The notes under the pieces were generated by a model. It was not told where the DNA came from. It worked only from the letters and a program-made list of their open reading frames with translations, and did not search any database. 31,142 nt of DNA, from positions 1-31,142 of the forward strand of contig NXFV01000084.1 in the NCBI GenBank assembly GCA_002803225.1, given 5' to 3'. This document shows, piece after piece, positions 9,008-20,170 of the stretch. Origin of the DNA: Gamarada debralockiae. Its lineage: Eukaryota; Ascomycota; Leotiomycetes; Helotiales; Hyphodiscaceae. Position numbers and translations under genes: made by a program. The stretch's first letter is position 1. Every line of letters starts with the position of its first letter.

Positions 9008-11545
9008 ATGTCTGGCAGGAGTGCATACGTGCGGAAGGAGAAAACGAAGACTAAGGAGGGAGGAGCAGTGGCCTATCATGGAGGTTTAGAGAATTCGCCC
9101 TCCATTCTGGGAGAGTTTCCAGTTCCAAATGGCCGACCAATGCACTTCGAGCAAGATCTTCCAATTCGACATCACAACGAACTTACTACAATCAAATCTG
9201 GGTCTTCTGGGTCGGATGATTTGGCATATGCGCGAGTTCGGAGACCTCATGTTCCAATCATTGTTGACTCCGGCATTGAGAAATCGTCTTTCAGATCGCT
9301 GATGGACAAGAAAAGTGAGGAGGTTCGAAAGGGTTTGGCAAAGACGTTCGGTAGTAAGAAAAAGAAGAACGAAGAATCACGACCTCCGACTTCTGCAACA
9401 GTGCGTCCTGGGACTCACGAGATGGACGCTGGTGACTATTTCACTTCACCACCACCTCCGCCAATGGCAAAGTCCAGAACCCAGCAAACCAATCAACCAC
9501 CAGAGTACATTCGGCCAGGTCCACCATCTGCCAAGCTTCCGCCCATCCCTCAAGGACCTCAATTAAAACGGTGGATGGGAGCTGGACGACCTGCACAACC
9601 ATGGAACAAACTTCGCAAAGATCCTGAGTTGTGGGACCCGAATGGAGATACTCTCATTTTCTTCGGCCACGAAACCCACCAGAGCTCTCGACCCCCACCA
9701 TCGTTCCGACTTTCCTCCCATGTCCTCGAGGCAACCGAGTCCAGATTCCTGATCACGCTACTTCGTGAGGGTTCCACAGAAGAGTTAAATTCTTTCAGCA
9801 TGCCCCCTTCTCCTATCGGTTCTCCTGGTATGAGATCTATGTTTCCTGTACAATCCGGTCGCCACCAACATACACCTCCAACGTCCGAGAATAGTATTGG
9901 CGCGTATGATGGACAGATCTCGTACGAAATCTATTTCCCAGCTCCGCTGAATCAATCAAAGACCGATATCATTCGACACCAGGTCACTACCCGAAATGTC
10001 TTTGCTTTACTCTACCAAGCCTCGTTGGTTGGAATGAACCTCTATCAAGCATTGAACGATCTCCAAGAGCGCCTGGAAACCTACATGCCACCCGATACTG
10101 ATGCTGCTGGGATGATCATTGACTACTTGATGGCCAGGGGAATGGACGATGTTCGTGAGAATCCTTCTGTTGCTGCTGCAATCCTTGCCTGGAGCGAAAC
10201 CCAAGTTGTCAGATGGGAGGAAGGATGGAGAGAGGCATATGTTCACAGCGCCGGGATGTACAACCGACTGGAGGCTACGGCCGATTTCCGATTCGTCACA
10301 CCTATCACGAGAGCGCTTCTGGAGAGAGCGAGTCTGGAGGTTCAGGTCCGAGTACAGAACTGCGAGGATCGTCTGTCTGATTTCGACTTCGGAGATATGT
10401 GGCCAATAATGAGTTCTCAACCTCCACCAGCGCGTGCGAGCTTCGAACGATTACGAAAATTCTTCACCCAATATCATCTCGATGCTTTCGGAATCTGGCC
10501 ACCGGCAGCGCCGGCTGGAGAAGAGCAGTGGCTCACCAGAGGCCTGGCTCAGAAGATGCAGAAGGATTTCGGTGCCTTATACGACTACTTGGTCAATCGC
10601 GAGGTTTCATGGGACTGTTCGGAAGAGCGAAGTGGGCGCAAGTGGAACATTGTTCATACTGGAAACCGATCATTTGACGCTGATACTTTCGATCTCCCGT
10701 TCACGGATCTTCTCATTGCTTTCGACAACCGTCACCGATACCCGCATATTCCTCACCCATACCCTTTGGTCCCCGAATCGATTCCTGTCAAGACCTCGAA
10801 GGACAATCCTTTCAAAGCTTCCAAGAAGACACCTCAGCCTGATGACAAGATGGCCGAGAGACGAGCTGCTTTGGCATACACCGAGTCTACGAATATCTAC
10901 CTACTGGGGTCAGATTTCGTAAATAATGATATGGTCGATGCGTTTGTCAGATTCGAGAAGGCAGACAGAGCGGCAGAGGTTGATCCCTATGCAGCCCGAC
11001 GCGGCAGATGGGTTTTAATATACGGCATTCTGCAAACTCTGGCCTCCATTTCCGTTGACACCCCACATCTGCGCTACGCGGGCGACGTTTCGTACCACCT
11101 GAACCCGCGCCTCCGAGGAACTCCACCCTGGAAGGGCGCAAACCAGAACGTCGAGGAAGCCAGCCACGTCGGAAGTTATTGCTGGACCATCAGAGATACC
11201 TGGCGAGCCGACGTACCCGTCATGGTCAGCCGTCGACCAGATAATCCGATGTCTAACAGCATGTCGCAAACGACGTCCGTCCGCTCCTCCGCGCCCTCCT
11301 TCAACGAGTCCGACGCCGGGTCATCCAACAAAGCTCCTTTCAGCCCCGCCAGCTCCAAGTCTCGCAGTACTCGCAACAACCACCGTCTTACGAACAATAA
11401 TGACAATAGTGCAACGCATTATTCGGGCTATGGACCTGGTATTGAGAAGGTGGAGGAATGGCCGATTCGCGAGGAGAGTCGTAGGCAGAAGGACTTGACA
11501 ACAAAGGACTTTACGATCAAGGATTTTGATGATTATAGCTTATAG
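9008..11545 (+). CDS. Conserved fungal protein of unknown function (DUF8004-like)
   Basis: This is an uninterrupted 845-codon frame without introns, with a Lys/Glu-rich start (MSGRSAYVRKEKTKTKEGG). Residues 1-180 look disordered and hold a basic patch, GSKKKKNEE, at about 115-123 and proline runs at about 148-153. A strongly conserved-looking core starts at about 180 (LPPIPQGPQLKRWMGAG, then KLRKDPELWDPNGDTLIFF) and runs to about 750. The last 100 residues are Ser/Asn-rich and then charged. No membrane helix or signal peptide is seen. I recall this core as a fungal domain of unknown function, probably DUF8004; that name is from memory and untested. Function is unknown. The upstream in-frame region gives no better start, and the ATG context is AAG-ATG. 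Confidence 0.85.
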   Translation: MSGRSAYVRKEKTKTKEGGAVAYHGGLENSPSILGEFPVPNGRPMHFEQDLPIRHHNELTTIKSGSSGSDDLAYARVRRPHVPIIVDSGIEKSSFRSLMDKKSEEVRKGLAKTFGSKKKKNEESRPPTSATVRPGTHEMDAGDYFTSPPPPPMAKSRTQQTNQPPEYIRPGPPSAKLPPIPQGPQLKRWMGAGRPAQPWNKLRKDPELWDPNGDTLIFFGHETHQSSRPPPSFRLSSHVLEATESRFLITLLREGSTEELNSFSMPPSPIGSPGMRSMFPVQSGRHQHTPPTSENSIGAYDGQISYEIYFPAPLNQSKTDIIRHQVTTRNVFALLYQASLVGMNLYQALNDLQERLETYMPPDTDAAGMIIDYLMARGMDDVRENPSVAAAILAWSETQVVRWEEGWREAYVHSAGMYNRLEATADFRFVTPITRALLERASLEVQVRVQNCEDRLSDFDFGDMWPIMSSQPPPARASFERLRKFFTQYHLDAFGIWPPAAPAGEEQWLTRGLAQKMQKDFGALYDYLVNREVSWDCSEERSGRKWNIVHTGNRSFDADTFDLPFTDLLIAFDNRHRYPHIPHPYPLVPESIPVKTSKDNPFKASKKTPQPDDKMAERRAALAYTESTNIYLLGSDFVNNDMVDAFVRFEKADRAAEVDPYAARRGRWVLIYGILQTLASISVDTPHLRYAGDVSYHLNPRLRGTPPWKGANQNVEEASHVGSYCWTIRDTWRADVPVMVSRRPDNPMSNSMSQTTSVRSSAPSFNESDAGSSNKAPFSPASSKSRSTRNNHRLTNNNDNSATHYSGYGPGIEKVEEWPIREESRRQKDLTTKDFTIKDFDDYSL

Positions 11546-12051
11546 GTGGATTGTTTGAGTATGAGGTGCGGTTTGGAAGGATACACTGCAATTTGAGTTG
11601 AGAGGGCTATTTGAGTTCTAGTTCAATACCCAGGCGAGCTTCACAGCTTACCTTTTGTTCTTTTCGTTTTTAGGGGACTGATGCATTGGAGGATGAGATG
11701 GATGTACCCTGGGATGGATAGATGATGGATGGGATTTATATGGGAGTGGGACTTTTAGGGATGGGATGGATGGATAATGTGCATTGAGAATTGGTCTATA
11801 AAAGCCGGGTGGGCAGGACTTCTTTTGCGACAGCATCGGCGGTTGCATAGCTTATTCACTTCCACTGTATAGGAGCTTCGAGTCTCTTGGCTTTTAGGCC
11901 GTGTAAATGTATAATGAAATAAAAATATTTCCCTAATTTCTCACCCGCTTTCTGCCCATTTTCCCCGCCTTCGCACCAGAAAAAAATATTGCCCCGCCAA
12001 ACCCCTCCATCTCCAAACGTCCAACATGCCACGACCTTTGTAGCAAAAACA
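11546..12051 (+). other. Intergenic spacer with GATG-rich simple repeat and DPH2 leader
   Basis: The stretch at about 11680-11790 is purine-rich and built from GGATG/GATGGAT units, a degenerate microsatellite. Next come TATAAAAG at about 11797 and a pyrimidine/A-rich leader up to the DPH2 start codon. The spacer therefore plausibly contains the 3' end of the upstream gene and the whole DPH2 promoter. No terminator can be defined in a eukaryote from this alone. Confidence 0.5.
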
Positions 12052-13917
12052 ATGACAGTCCAACTGCACACAGCACCCGTGCTTTCAACGCCTGAGTCGC
12101 ATATCTTCGAAGACCCCACGCCTATCAATGTAACGAAGAATGAGAGAAGATTGTCGGATGAGGAAATATGGAGGTTTTACGAGGTAGCGCGGACCGCAAG
12201 GGAAGTAAGAGATGGTGGGTGGAGGAGGATTGCGTTACAGTTTCCGGATTCTATGTTGGGTGATGCTGTTAGGGTTTTTGAGGGGTTGGAACAGGAGCTT
12301 AAATCTCTCCCTTCATTGGTAGAAACCGCGACAGTATCGGAAGAAACGACAGTAGAGCAGAGTTTGGAGACGAGCTTCAACCGCCTCTCGACCTCAACAT
12401 CTGTGGAACAAGAATCGATTGGAGAAGGAGCTATGCAAGGGGAATTTGGGGAAGCGGAGAGAAGAGAGAGACAAAGGCTATATGTACTGGCGGATACATC
12501 CTATGGCGCATGCTGCGTAGACGAAATAGCAGCCGAGCATGTCGACGCCGAAGTCGTCATTCATTACGGGCGATCCTGCCTCTCACCTACTGCTCGTCTC
12601 CCCGTAATTTACGTCTTCACCTCCCGACCCCTCGACATCAACGACGTGGTCTTGGCTTTCGAAGATACCTACACACAGTCCGAATCACAAGAGGATGGGG
12701 AACGGAAGGAGAAAGTAGTATTGATGGCAGATATAATGTACCACTCACATATCGAGAGTGTGTTGAAGGTACTCGTGGAACGAGGGTGGGGAAATGTTAT
12801 TGCGCCGGATATAGTGCATGATCCGTCGAGTCTGATACCGAATCGAAAGATTGTAATGGGGGAGGAGGAGTCGAAGAGCTACAGCATATTCCACATTTCG
12901 GATCCGCCACCTGCGCTGCTTCTCACGCTTTCAAGTCGTGTGAAGGATTTGCATATATACCCCACCAACACTCCGCCATCCCTTTCAGCACCCCCTCCTA
13001 CCTCGAACGCAACAGCCATACCGTCAAAACCAAAATCGAGTACAAAAACGATACAGTCAAATACCTCCATGGCCCTCCGCAGGCGCTACGCCCTCGTAAC
13101 TTCCCTGACCACCTGTCCTATCTTCGGCATCCTAATCAACACTTTATCAGTAAAGAACTACCTCTCCACTGTCTCCACCATCCAATCTCAAATCGCAGCC
13201 GCAGGCAAGAAATCCTATACCTTCGTGGTAGGGAAAGTGAATGCAGCGAAGATAGCGAATTTTTCCGAGATTGGGGGTTGGGTGGTGGTGGGGTGCTGGG
13301 AGAGTAGTTTGATTGAGAGTACGGAGTTTTATCGACCGATTATTACGCCGTTTGAGTTGGGGTTGGCGTTGATGGGCGATGGGAAGAGGGTTTGGGGAGG
13401 GGGGTGGAGGGGTGATTTTGAGTCTTTGCCAGCTGTGCTTGCTGGGAAGGTCTCAGAAGAAAATGTGGTTCAGGACAAGAAGGATGGCAACGGAGAGGAT
13501 GGAACACAACTCGAGATAAATGGGGATGCTGTGGACGGAGGAGATCTAGATTCAGAAGAGGAGTCCGAACCCCCAGAATTCGACCTCCGCACCGGTCGAT
13601 ACGTCTCTCATTCTCGGCCCATGAGAACCACCTTCTCTCCTTCTACCGCCACTGCCAATCCCTCCTCCTCTACCTCTGATCATTCCTCATCCACTTCATC
13701 AAAAGTTCTCACCAAAAGAACCAAACTCGACCTCGCAACGGTCAACGGGGCCGTAAGTCCAGGCGCCGAATACCTGCGCAGCCAGAGAACGTGGACGGGT
13801 CTTGGATCCGATTTCCATGATGCAGAGGTGGAAGGGAATTTGAGTAAAAATATTGAGGAAGGCAGGAGTGGGGTCGCGAGGGGGTATACTGTTGGAGATA
13901 GGCAGGAGAGGACGTAA
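12052..13917 (+). CDS. DPH2: Diphthamide biosynthesis protein 2 (Dph2 subunit)
   Basis: The 621-residue product fits Dph2, partner of Dph1 in the radical-type enzyme that moves a 3-amino-3-carboxypropyl group from S-adenosylmethionine to a histidine of elongation factor 2. This is the first step of diphthamide synthesis in the cytosol. Diagnostic stretches are WRRIALQFPDSMLGDAV (about 57-73), ADTSYGACCVDEIAAEHVDA (about 147-166), VIHYGRSCLSP (about 169-179), TTCPIFGILINTLSVKNYL, VGKVNAAKIANF and GCWESSLIESTEFYRPIITP. The last part contains the C-terminal Cys that helps hold the Fe-S cluster in the family. The Cys residues at 154/155 and 176 correspond to the other cluster ligands. Low-complexity inserts (about 85-140, 300-340) and a long acidic/Ser-rich tail make it longer than yeast Dph2. 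The start at 12052 (AAAACA-ATG) is chosen because the frame upstream has only a TTG. Confidence 0.93.
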   Translation: MTVQLHTAPVLSTPESHIFEDPTPINVTKNERRLSDEEIWRFYEVARTAREVRDGGWRRIALQFPDSMLGDAVRVFEGLEQELKSLPSLVETATVSEETTVEQSLETSFNRLSTSTSVEQESIGEGAMQGEFGEAERRERQRLYVLADTSYGACCVDEIAAEHVDAEVVIHYGRSCLSPTARLPVIYVFTSRPLDINDVVLAFEDTYTQSESQEDGERKEKVVLMADIMYHSHIESVLKVLVERGWGNVIAPDIVHDPSSLIPNRKIVMGEEESKSYSIFHISDPPPALLLTLSSRVKDLHIYPTNTPPSLSAPPPTSNATAIPSKPKSSTKTIQSNTSMALRRRYALVTSLTTCPIFGILINTLSVKNYLSTVSTIQSQIAAAGKKSYTFVVGKVNAAKIANFSEIGGWVVVGCWESSLIESTEFYRPIITPFELGLALMGDGKRVWGGGWRGDFESLPAVLAGKVSEENVVQDKKDGNGEDGTQLEINGDAVDGGDLDSEEESEPPEFDLRTGRYVSHSRPMRTTFSPSTATANPSSSTSDHSSSTSSKVLTKRTKLDLATVNGAVSPGAEYLRSQRTWTGLGSDFHDAEVEGNLSKNIEEGRSGVARGYTVGDRQERT

Positions 13918-15382
13918 AACTGCATGAAACAAGACGAAACGAAAGAAATGATATCCCACTCAACATACTGTCTGTACTCTACGTCAAGGCTATATCTGCC
14001 ATACTCTCATCTCAAGTATCTTCAAGCCATCTGTCTATCTTCAACACTCAGCTTCTCACCCCTAGTAAGTCTGATGTAGTCTTATCTTGTAATAAGCCTA
14101 ACATTATGTAGGAGAGAAGTAAAATAATGACAAGAATACAAGCTATATAAGATCAGGCGAGGGGCTGTAGTAGGTCATAATATAATAGAACTAGTGATAT
14201 CAATGATTTGTTGACATTGCGACTGCAGTTTACAGTGGGAACAGAGTTGAAGATGAAAAGCGGTCAACATGAAGAAGTGAGTAGGTTTAAAGAGGTTCAA
14301 ATACCCCTCTCCACTCCGGTGTTTTTAGGACTGGCTTAGACAGAGCAGCTGGGGTTTGTATCCAGAGCACAGACGAGATCATACTCAGCACACGTTAGGG
14401 GAGGAGATGTTTGGGAGCGAGAGACGGGACGGATAAGGTGCCTCTATACTTTAATAAGAAGGTGCTGGCTGAATTTGGCTGTGAATTCATGCAAGTGAAT
14501 TTTCAAGCAAGCACTACTTCTCTGTCTAGAAATTCACCGCTCCATCTTCCCAGAACTGTGAGTCACACATCTCTCCTTTGACACCCTCGTCGCTGCTATA
14601 AAAAAGGTCTTTCCGTCGCATCTTTGAACCTCAAACCTCTCAGGAGAGTGCCTTCCATGGGCTCTGGCTCTCGTCGCAGCGTCTGGATGCAGGGTTGTAC
14701 GAGCAACATCCGGGGAGAAAAGGTAGAGACGGATTGCTAATATGGTAGGAAATTGATGGTCTGCTAGAACTCTAGGATGGAAGAGAGATTGAGAATGGGA
14801 ATAATGTTGACAATGACAGATATCTTAACAAAATAAATAAGAACAAGTTTATGAAAAGCACATACAGATGCTCTGAAAGTAGCATAGCGGGTGATATGGA
14901 GAAGGGCATGTGGTGTGGTGATACGACAGCACTTACTTCCCCACAAGAGTCCTCAGCTTGAAATTCGCCGAAGTTGTTTGATTGAGGGTTTGATAGATAG
15001 AACCTTTTATGGGGGATGAGTAGCAAGCAGAAACAGATGAGGAAATTAGCAGTAAATGGAAAGACGAAGAATATTCCCTTATTTTTATCCTAATAAATAC
15101 GGAGTTGACAATTTGGAAAAGGAGTGATTCAGGACCTAGCCTGCGGAAATCCATGGGATGATCGCTGGAATTGGGAATTGATTGATGAGAGCCATGTATT
15201 CGTGATTCCTATACTAAACATTTCAATATGATATATTCCAATATGCGTCTAACTCCTTCCATAGGTATCAAAACGTCGTATCATGCGGTCGTAAAACTCC
15301 AGCTTCATCAAGCTATATCCTCTTCTCACCTTCTTCCGTCTTCATGAGCGCACCGCCGCCTCCAATGCTATCCCCAGGATCT
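13918..15382. other. Intergenic region between convergent genes, nothing recognised
   Basis: DPH2 and the MARVEL-like gene converge on this 1.46-kb stretch. It holds AT-rich sequence, a few short open frames such as 14933-15154 minus without family features, and no tRNA cloverleaf or transposon end that I can see. The parts next to each gene are presumably 3' untranslated regions. Confidence 0.45.
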
Positions 15383-16109
15383 TTAGACATAGGCGTGTCG
15401 TCTACCCGAGTGCGAGCTCCTGTGGCTTCGGTGGGAGCCACTCCTTCGGTGTCCATGTCTCGAATAATGAGTTTCCTTGACCACAACCCGATCCCTCTCG
15501 TGTCTGCGACCAACGAATAAAGCAAGCAAGCTGGTGAAAAAAAAGAAGATACAATTCATAATCCCAAACGCAAAAGACGCCTTCAACATCGAGCACGTCT
15601 TATTCGTACTAACATGAATGCCATTAACCGTAGCACTCCCCAGATCGCCAAACGAGATCGAGTATGAGGCTCCGGACGAGACGTGGCTGCAGTTCTCGCT
15701 CCCGATGAAGCGCAGTTCGTAGACACCTGCGATGAATGCACCAACGAAACAGAGATCGATGAAGGAGACGAAGAGGGCGCTGGATTTGTGGCGGTGGTAG
15801 GTGAAGAGTGTTACGATGGCCCAGGCGGCGCCCAAGACGGACACGATGAAGAGGACGAGGATGTAGTTCGGCGTGAGGGAGTTGGCTTCGGTGTAGATGT
15901 GTACGAAGTAGGCAAGCATGCCGAGGGTTGGGATCTGTGGGAGAGGAGGTTAGCTAGTATTCGGCAATGGTAGATTGTGCTGCTGAACGAGGCTGGAGAT
16001 CGACGCAGAGCCGAGACTGGTTCTGCGAGCAGAATCAATTGAGGAGGAAGCTTACCAGAGTGATGATCTCCATGAAGCGCCAAAAGGCGAAGAAGATACC
16101 CAAAATCAT
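15383..16109 (-). CDS. MARVEL-like four-helix membrane protein
   Basis: Two exons are read on the minus strand. Exon 1 is 16109-16056 (MILGIFFAFWRFMEIITL). The intron is 16055-15935 (121 nt, GTAAGC..CACAG). Exon 2 is 15934-15383, giving 201 residues with the reading frame kept across the junction. Hydrophobic segments lie at about residues 10-32, 43-65, 70-92 and 133-160, the four-helix layout of MARVEL-domain proteins of fungal membranes. The loop between helices 3 and 4 holds paired Cys residues (ENCSH, NKTCS) that could form an extracellular disulfide. The C-terminus is a His/Arg/Ser-rich cytoplasmic tail ending GRRHAYV. The MARVEL assignment rests on helix layout and recall of similar fungal proteins. 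Its specific role (eisosome-like organisation or cell-surface transport) is not known. Confidence 0.82.
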
Positions 16110-17415
16110 CTTGGCTGTAGTATTGCTGCTATGCGACAATGGCAGATGTAAAAGGATTTGCGGTGGATGTGGGTTGCGACGATGATAAATGCGACAATGA
16201 GATATATGACAACTCGACAACGAGGCTGTCGGCGCGGCGACGATCTCAAACGGATTCAATCAATCAAATGAATGAAACAAAACTAAACAGGACGGAAGGA
16301 CTCGAGCCCTTATATCAGAGCTTCGCCAAGAGTAACACACTGCTGTGCCCGGCTTTTGGGGGGTGCGTCTCTTTGGCACGGGACTGTCGAGCGTTTTGAT
16401 ATGGACAGGGATGAATCTTGTTTTGTCCCCAGGTTGGCTGTTGTCGCTGACGAGGCAGACCGATAGATTGGCGATGACGATGACGTCGATGAGGATGGCG
16501 ATGGAAGTTGGGAGAGAGGGTGAGATTGGATGGAGAGCGTAGAAAGAGGGAAGGAGGGGAAGGAAGTGATCTACGAGAAGGACGAGATGGCTATGGAGGG
16601 CTCCGAGGCACAGTACTCGAAATTGCGAACGAATGACTGCTCTTACCTTCCTTGCAAGCACCTCTTCTTACCTGCACCATCACGCTGTTTTATCTTGTTG
16701 ATGTGGTTCGCGGGAAAAAAAGTCAAAATGGAGGGGTTGGCTACGGGAATTTATTGGGTGGTTGGGCGAGAAACAGGGGGGCCTGGCCTGCAAGATTAGG
16801 CGAGAACGCGCTGTGACAGCATCGTCCACACCGAGTTCAGGTTCAAGGCCCAAGGCCCTTGAACACCAAAATCGAGGGCTTTGGGATCCAAGGGCGAGAT
16901 GAGCTGAAGGAAATATCGCTTGCCTCGTATTTAGGATGAAGTTTGCATCATCCCTTCTTTAAATGCCAAAATTAAGCCCAAACAACATCGTACTCCCCAC
17001 TGCGAGGCTCTCTCTTCACGGCAATTAAGTTTACGCCGGAATACTCCTTAGACAAATGAATGCCCTACTCACATCATCCGTACAGGGATCGATCAGATCT
17101 TATTTCATCTCCATCAAAAGATATAGTATTACCTAACTGGTATGTCCCTCTAGATGACAAGAAGGACAGAAGGAGGGTATTGCTTTTAAGAGGCAAACAA
17201 GTCACGAGAATTCCTGTGAGAAGGTGCTTACATAAGAGAGAGAGAGTTGAACGACTGCCTTACCAGTTTTTACGACCATGGCTGCTTGCTTTGTACATTT
17301 CTATCTTTTGACTTTTGTCGTTGTCTCTTTCCGCTGAAGACGACTTCTAGAGTAGAGGACAGAATCGAGTCTCAAGTGTTAGCGGATACTGGTCAAGCTA
17401 CTACCGGCCTTGTCC
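16110..17415. other. Divergent intergenic region, no gene recognised
   Basis: This 1.3-kb stretch separates the divergent MARVEL-like and HET genes and must hold both promoters. It has pyrimidine-rich tracts and short open frames, including a 133-codon minus frame at 16260-16661 with hydrophobic content but no start context or homology that I recognise. No repeat or RNA gene is seen. Confidence 0.4.
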
Positions 17416-19627
17416 ATGATGGAAGACAGCAGTGCAGCAATCGAGTCCTCGATCAAGGAAAATCAGAGTAACGAAGAGATAACTACGAACTCCGCAGGCA
17501 TTACATACACGCCTTTAGATACGGATCTCAATGAGATCCGTCTCTTGACACTTCTGCCCGAGGCCACCGAAACTATATACTGTACTTTGGAGCATGTTTC
17601 TCTCATCAACCACCCGAATACGTTGCTTTATCATACTGTTGTATGTGAGCCAGCCGCGAATCAATTGTTTCCTATCGTCCAAACTTGTTGAAATATTAAT
17701 TGCCCGATCGATTTGAACGACAGAAAATCAATTGCTCAGCGGGGGCGAGCGAATCAGAAGTTCAATCGCTCCTTGAATTGAAGCGATTACTCGGGAGCAG
17801 ATTCTCTCCAGAAATTTCAATAGGAGTAGTTTACTGATTATCTCATAGGGGGGATCGGAACCTAACGAGAAAAATACATATCAACAACAGAGAGGCCCAT
17901 ATCACCACCAACCTCGAGTCGGCTCTCCGCCACCTCCGAGCCAAAGAGTACAGCAGGCTCTGGGTCGATGCGGTCTGTATCAACCAGCAGGACAAGACAG
18001 AAAGGAGTCAGCAATTGCTATGGATGGGCTCTATTTATCGAAGAGCCCAGGAGGTGACCGCTTGGACTGGGGATGAGGCCGATCTGGCGATAGACTTCAT
18101 CAAGCATCTCAATAGTTGGAACGATCTCAATTCATCTTCCACCGCTGACCTGCAGTCATATATTGGAGAGGAATCATTCTTAGGATTTCTTGCTCGGCCT
18201 TACTGGAGACGAGTCTGGACAATCCAAGAGTTGGCACTCGCCCGACACACCAGTGTACACTGCGGCCAACGCCATACTTCCTGGACCTATCTCGTCTCTT
18301 CCGTCACTAACTCTTATCTAGACAAATATGATACAGATTCTAATCTCATCAACATCCGAAATCTGGCTCAATTTCAGGATGACGCTGCTCATAATAGGCC
18401 ATTGCATTTCCTAGAAGCGTTAAGACGGAGCACCACATCTTTGTCAACAGAACCACGGGATAAGGTGTTTGCGCTTCTAGGACTTGTGTACGACGGTGCG
18501 TTCTATATACCCGTCCCGAATTACAGACAATCGCTTAAAGAGATATGTATCTCGATGACAATATCAGCAATGTCTACTGCCTCTTCTTTAGATATCATTC
18601 CCGTTCTAGCTCCCCATTGCGATCGAGGACCCGTTCCAAGCTGGTCCCCGAATTGGTTCACACTTGATGGTTCTTCCACCTCACGACCAACTGAATATTT
18701 GCTTGGAACGAACGCATTCTATAGTAGCTTTCGGATACGGCGTGAAGATATGGAGCGCTGGAGAGAAAGAATACATCCTCGTTATCTTACCACCTGTACC
18801 ACGCGCCCGAATTTCATCGTCCTAGGTGACGCACTTCGACTTAAAGGACTACTGTTGGGTCACATTGCGGCTCTAATACCCTCTAAATTAGGATATTACG
18901 AGAATCTCTCCGTCGTCACAGATCCCTCATTCTTCGATTCGACTTCAGATGCAAATCCTTATGGCACCGAAGAATGGTTGCTAAATGCTATTGGGAGGTC
19001 TATTCGTCGTACGCTAGGGAAGGATAAATCTCCTTGGGATGAACAATTGAGGTACCTTTGCCTATGTTGGGATGAGGAGTGTCAGGGCATAAGACCAATG
19101 TCAGTGATTCCACTTGGCTCCAATTACCCTATCCCTTTGAACAATTCGAACTCAAATCATCCAGCTCAGAAAACCCTTTTACGGATGCATGGGTGAGCGC
19201 CGCGGCATCGCTTCCGATCCAAGGTCGAAGATTGAAAGAAAGGGTCAAGAGACAATTTACGCAAAGCTTCCGGAGTGCCCTCACAAAACAAAGCCGAATA
19301 GACGCGAAATCTCAGGGAAATCATTTCCATAAGTATCTTGCAAGATCTCTAGAGAGGATGGCGTTCATGGCCACTGAAAGTGGATATGTTGGCTGGGCTC
19401 ATCATAAAGCGCATCCAAGCGACAGTATTTACCTCTTTCCAGGTTGCAGTATTCCTGTTGTTCTTCGTGCTAGGGATGAGGGAGGCTTCACTGTTATTGG
19501 AGACGCGTACGTACAAGGGGTGATGGAAGGAGAGAGGGTGAACCCGAAGTTGTTCCAACAGGAGAAACGTGCAGGAGAGTTAATCGGAAGTCAAGAAAGC
19601 GATTGGATAGACATCGAAATTTATTGA
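17416..19627 (+). CDS. HET-domain (heterokaryon incompatibility) protein, 5' part disturbed
   Basis: HET proteins drive cell death on contact between incompatible strains. Exon A is 17416-17640 (MMEDSSAAIE, then LNEIRLLTLLPEATE and CTLEHVSLINHP). Exon B is 17849-19051 and carries RKIHINNREAHITTNLESAL, LWVDAVCINQQDKTERSQQL, YWRRVWTIQELALARHTSVH and EPRDKVFALLGLVYDG. A 53-nt intron, 19052-19104 (GTACCT..TCAG), joins in phase to exon C, 19105-19627, ending with the typical RMAFMATESGYVGWAHHKA and a C-terminal GEGV-like segment. Intron 17641-17848 has donor GTATGT and acceptor TCATAG. The conserved EYVALSYCW motif before that intron lies one frame off the upstream part, and the junction to exon B is also out of phase. 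The gene therefore carries one or two single-base indels (or assembly errors in C and G runs). A weak donor at 17622 would keep the frame but remove the motif. Confidence 0.78.
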
Positions 19628-20170
19628 AGTCTCTGTTGCAGAGTGGACCCAGAGAAACGGCTATTTTGAAGTCTCAATCTCTCACTCCATTTGAATAATG
19701 GAACCTAAACTATACAAGCTCTGTGAAGAAACTAGCAGGTAGACGACGGAAATGTTCAGCACGGGTGGATCCATGGAGTTGAATATACGGACGATTCAGT
19801 GTCAATCTAAGATTTTTGTTTGCCCACAGCAAGAGCTAAGCCCCTGAGATAGATGAAGTAGAGTTTCATTACTGAGATACAGCGTATTTATCGTCTGAAT
19901 CTCGACATGAGCATTTTCCATTTCTCTATTTGAATCTGAGCTGCGGGCGAGCAAGTAAGTCCAAGGTGGTGGGCCATAGTAGAGAGAGGCCTGAACCAGT
20001 GTTGAAGGCGACCTGTTTAAGCTCCGCGACTACGACTGACTCGTACCGTAAGAGGTCTTATCTCAGTGACCATGATACAAAGCAAACGTCATCTATTCCG
20101 AAGCAAACAGATACCTTTATCTAATTTAATAATAATTCTGTTTTTAGTAATCGATTAACAGAATGTAGAG
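19628..20170. other. Spacer after the HET gene, nothing recognised
   Basis: There is no gene signal. The sequence becomes AT-rich towards 20130, just before the mariner-like element. Confidence 0.4.

Noticed and set aside
11989..12051. Upstream extension of the DPH2 frame
   Set aside because: It begins with TTG; the ATG at 12052 has a good context and matches the usual N-terminus.
15313..15525. Minus-strand 70-codon frame overlapping the end of the MARVEL-like gene
   Set aside because: No splice site links it to the gene, and the main frame ends with a natural-looking Ser/Arg/His tail.
13918..17415. Search for tRNA or other RNA genes in the intergenic regions
   Set aside because: No A/B-box pair with a cloverleaf could be traced by eye.
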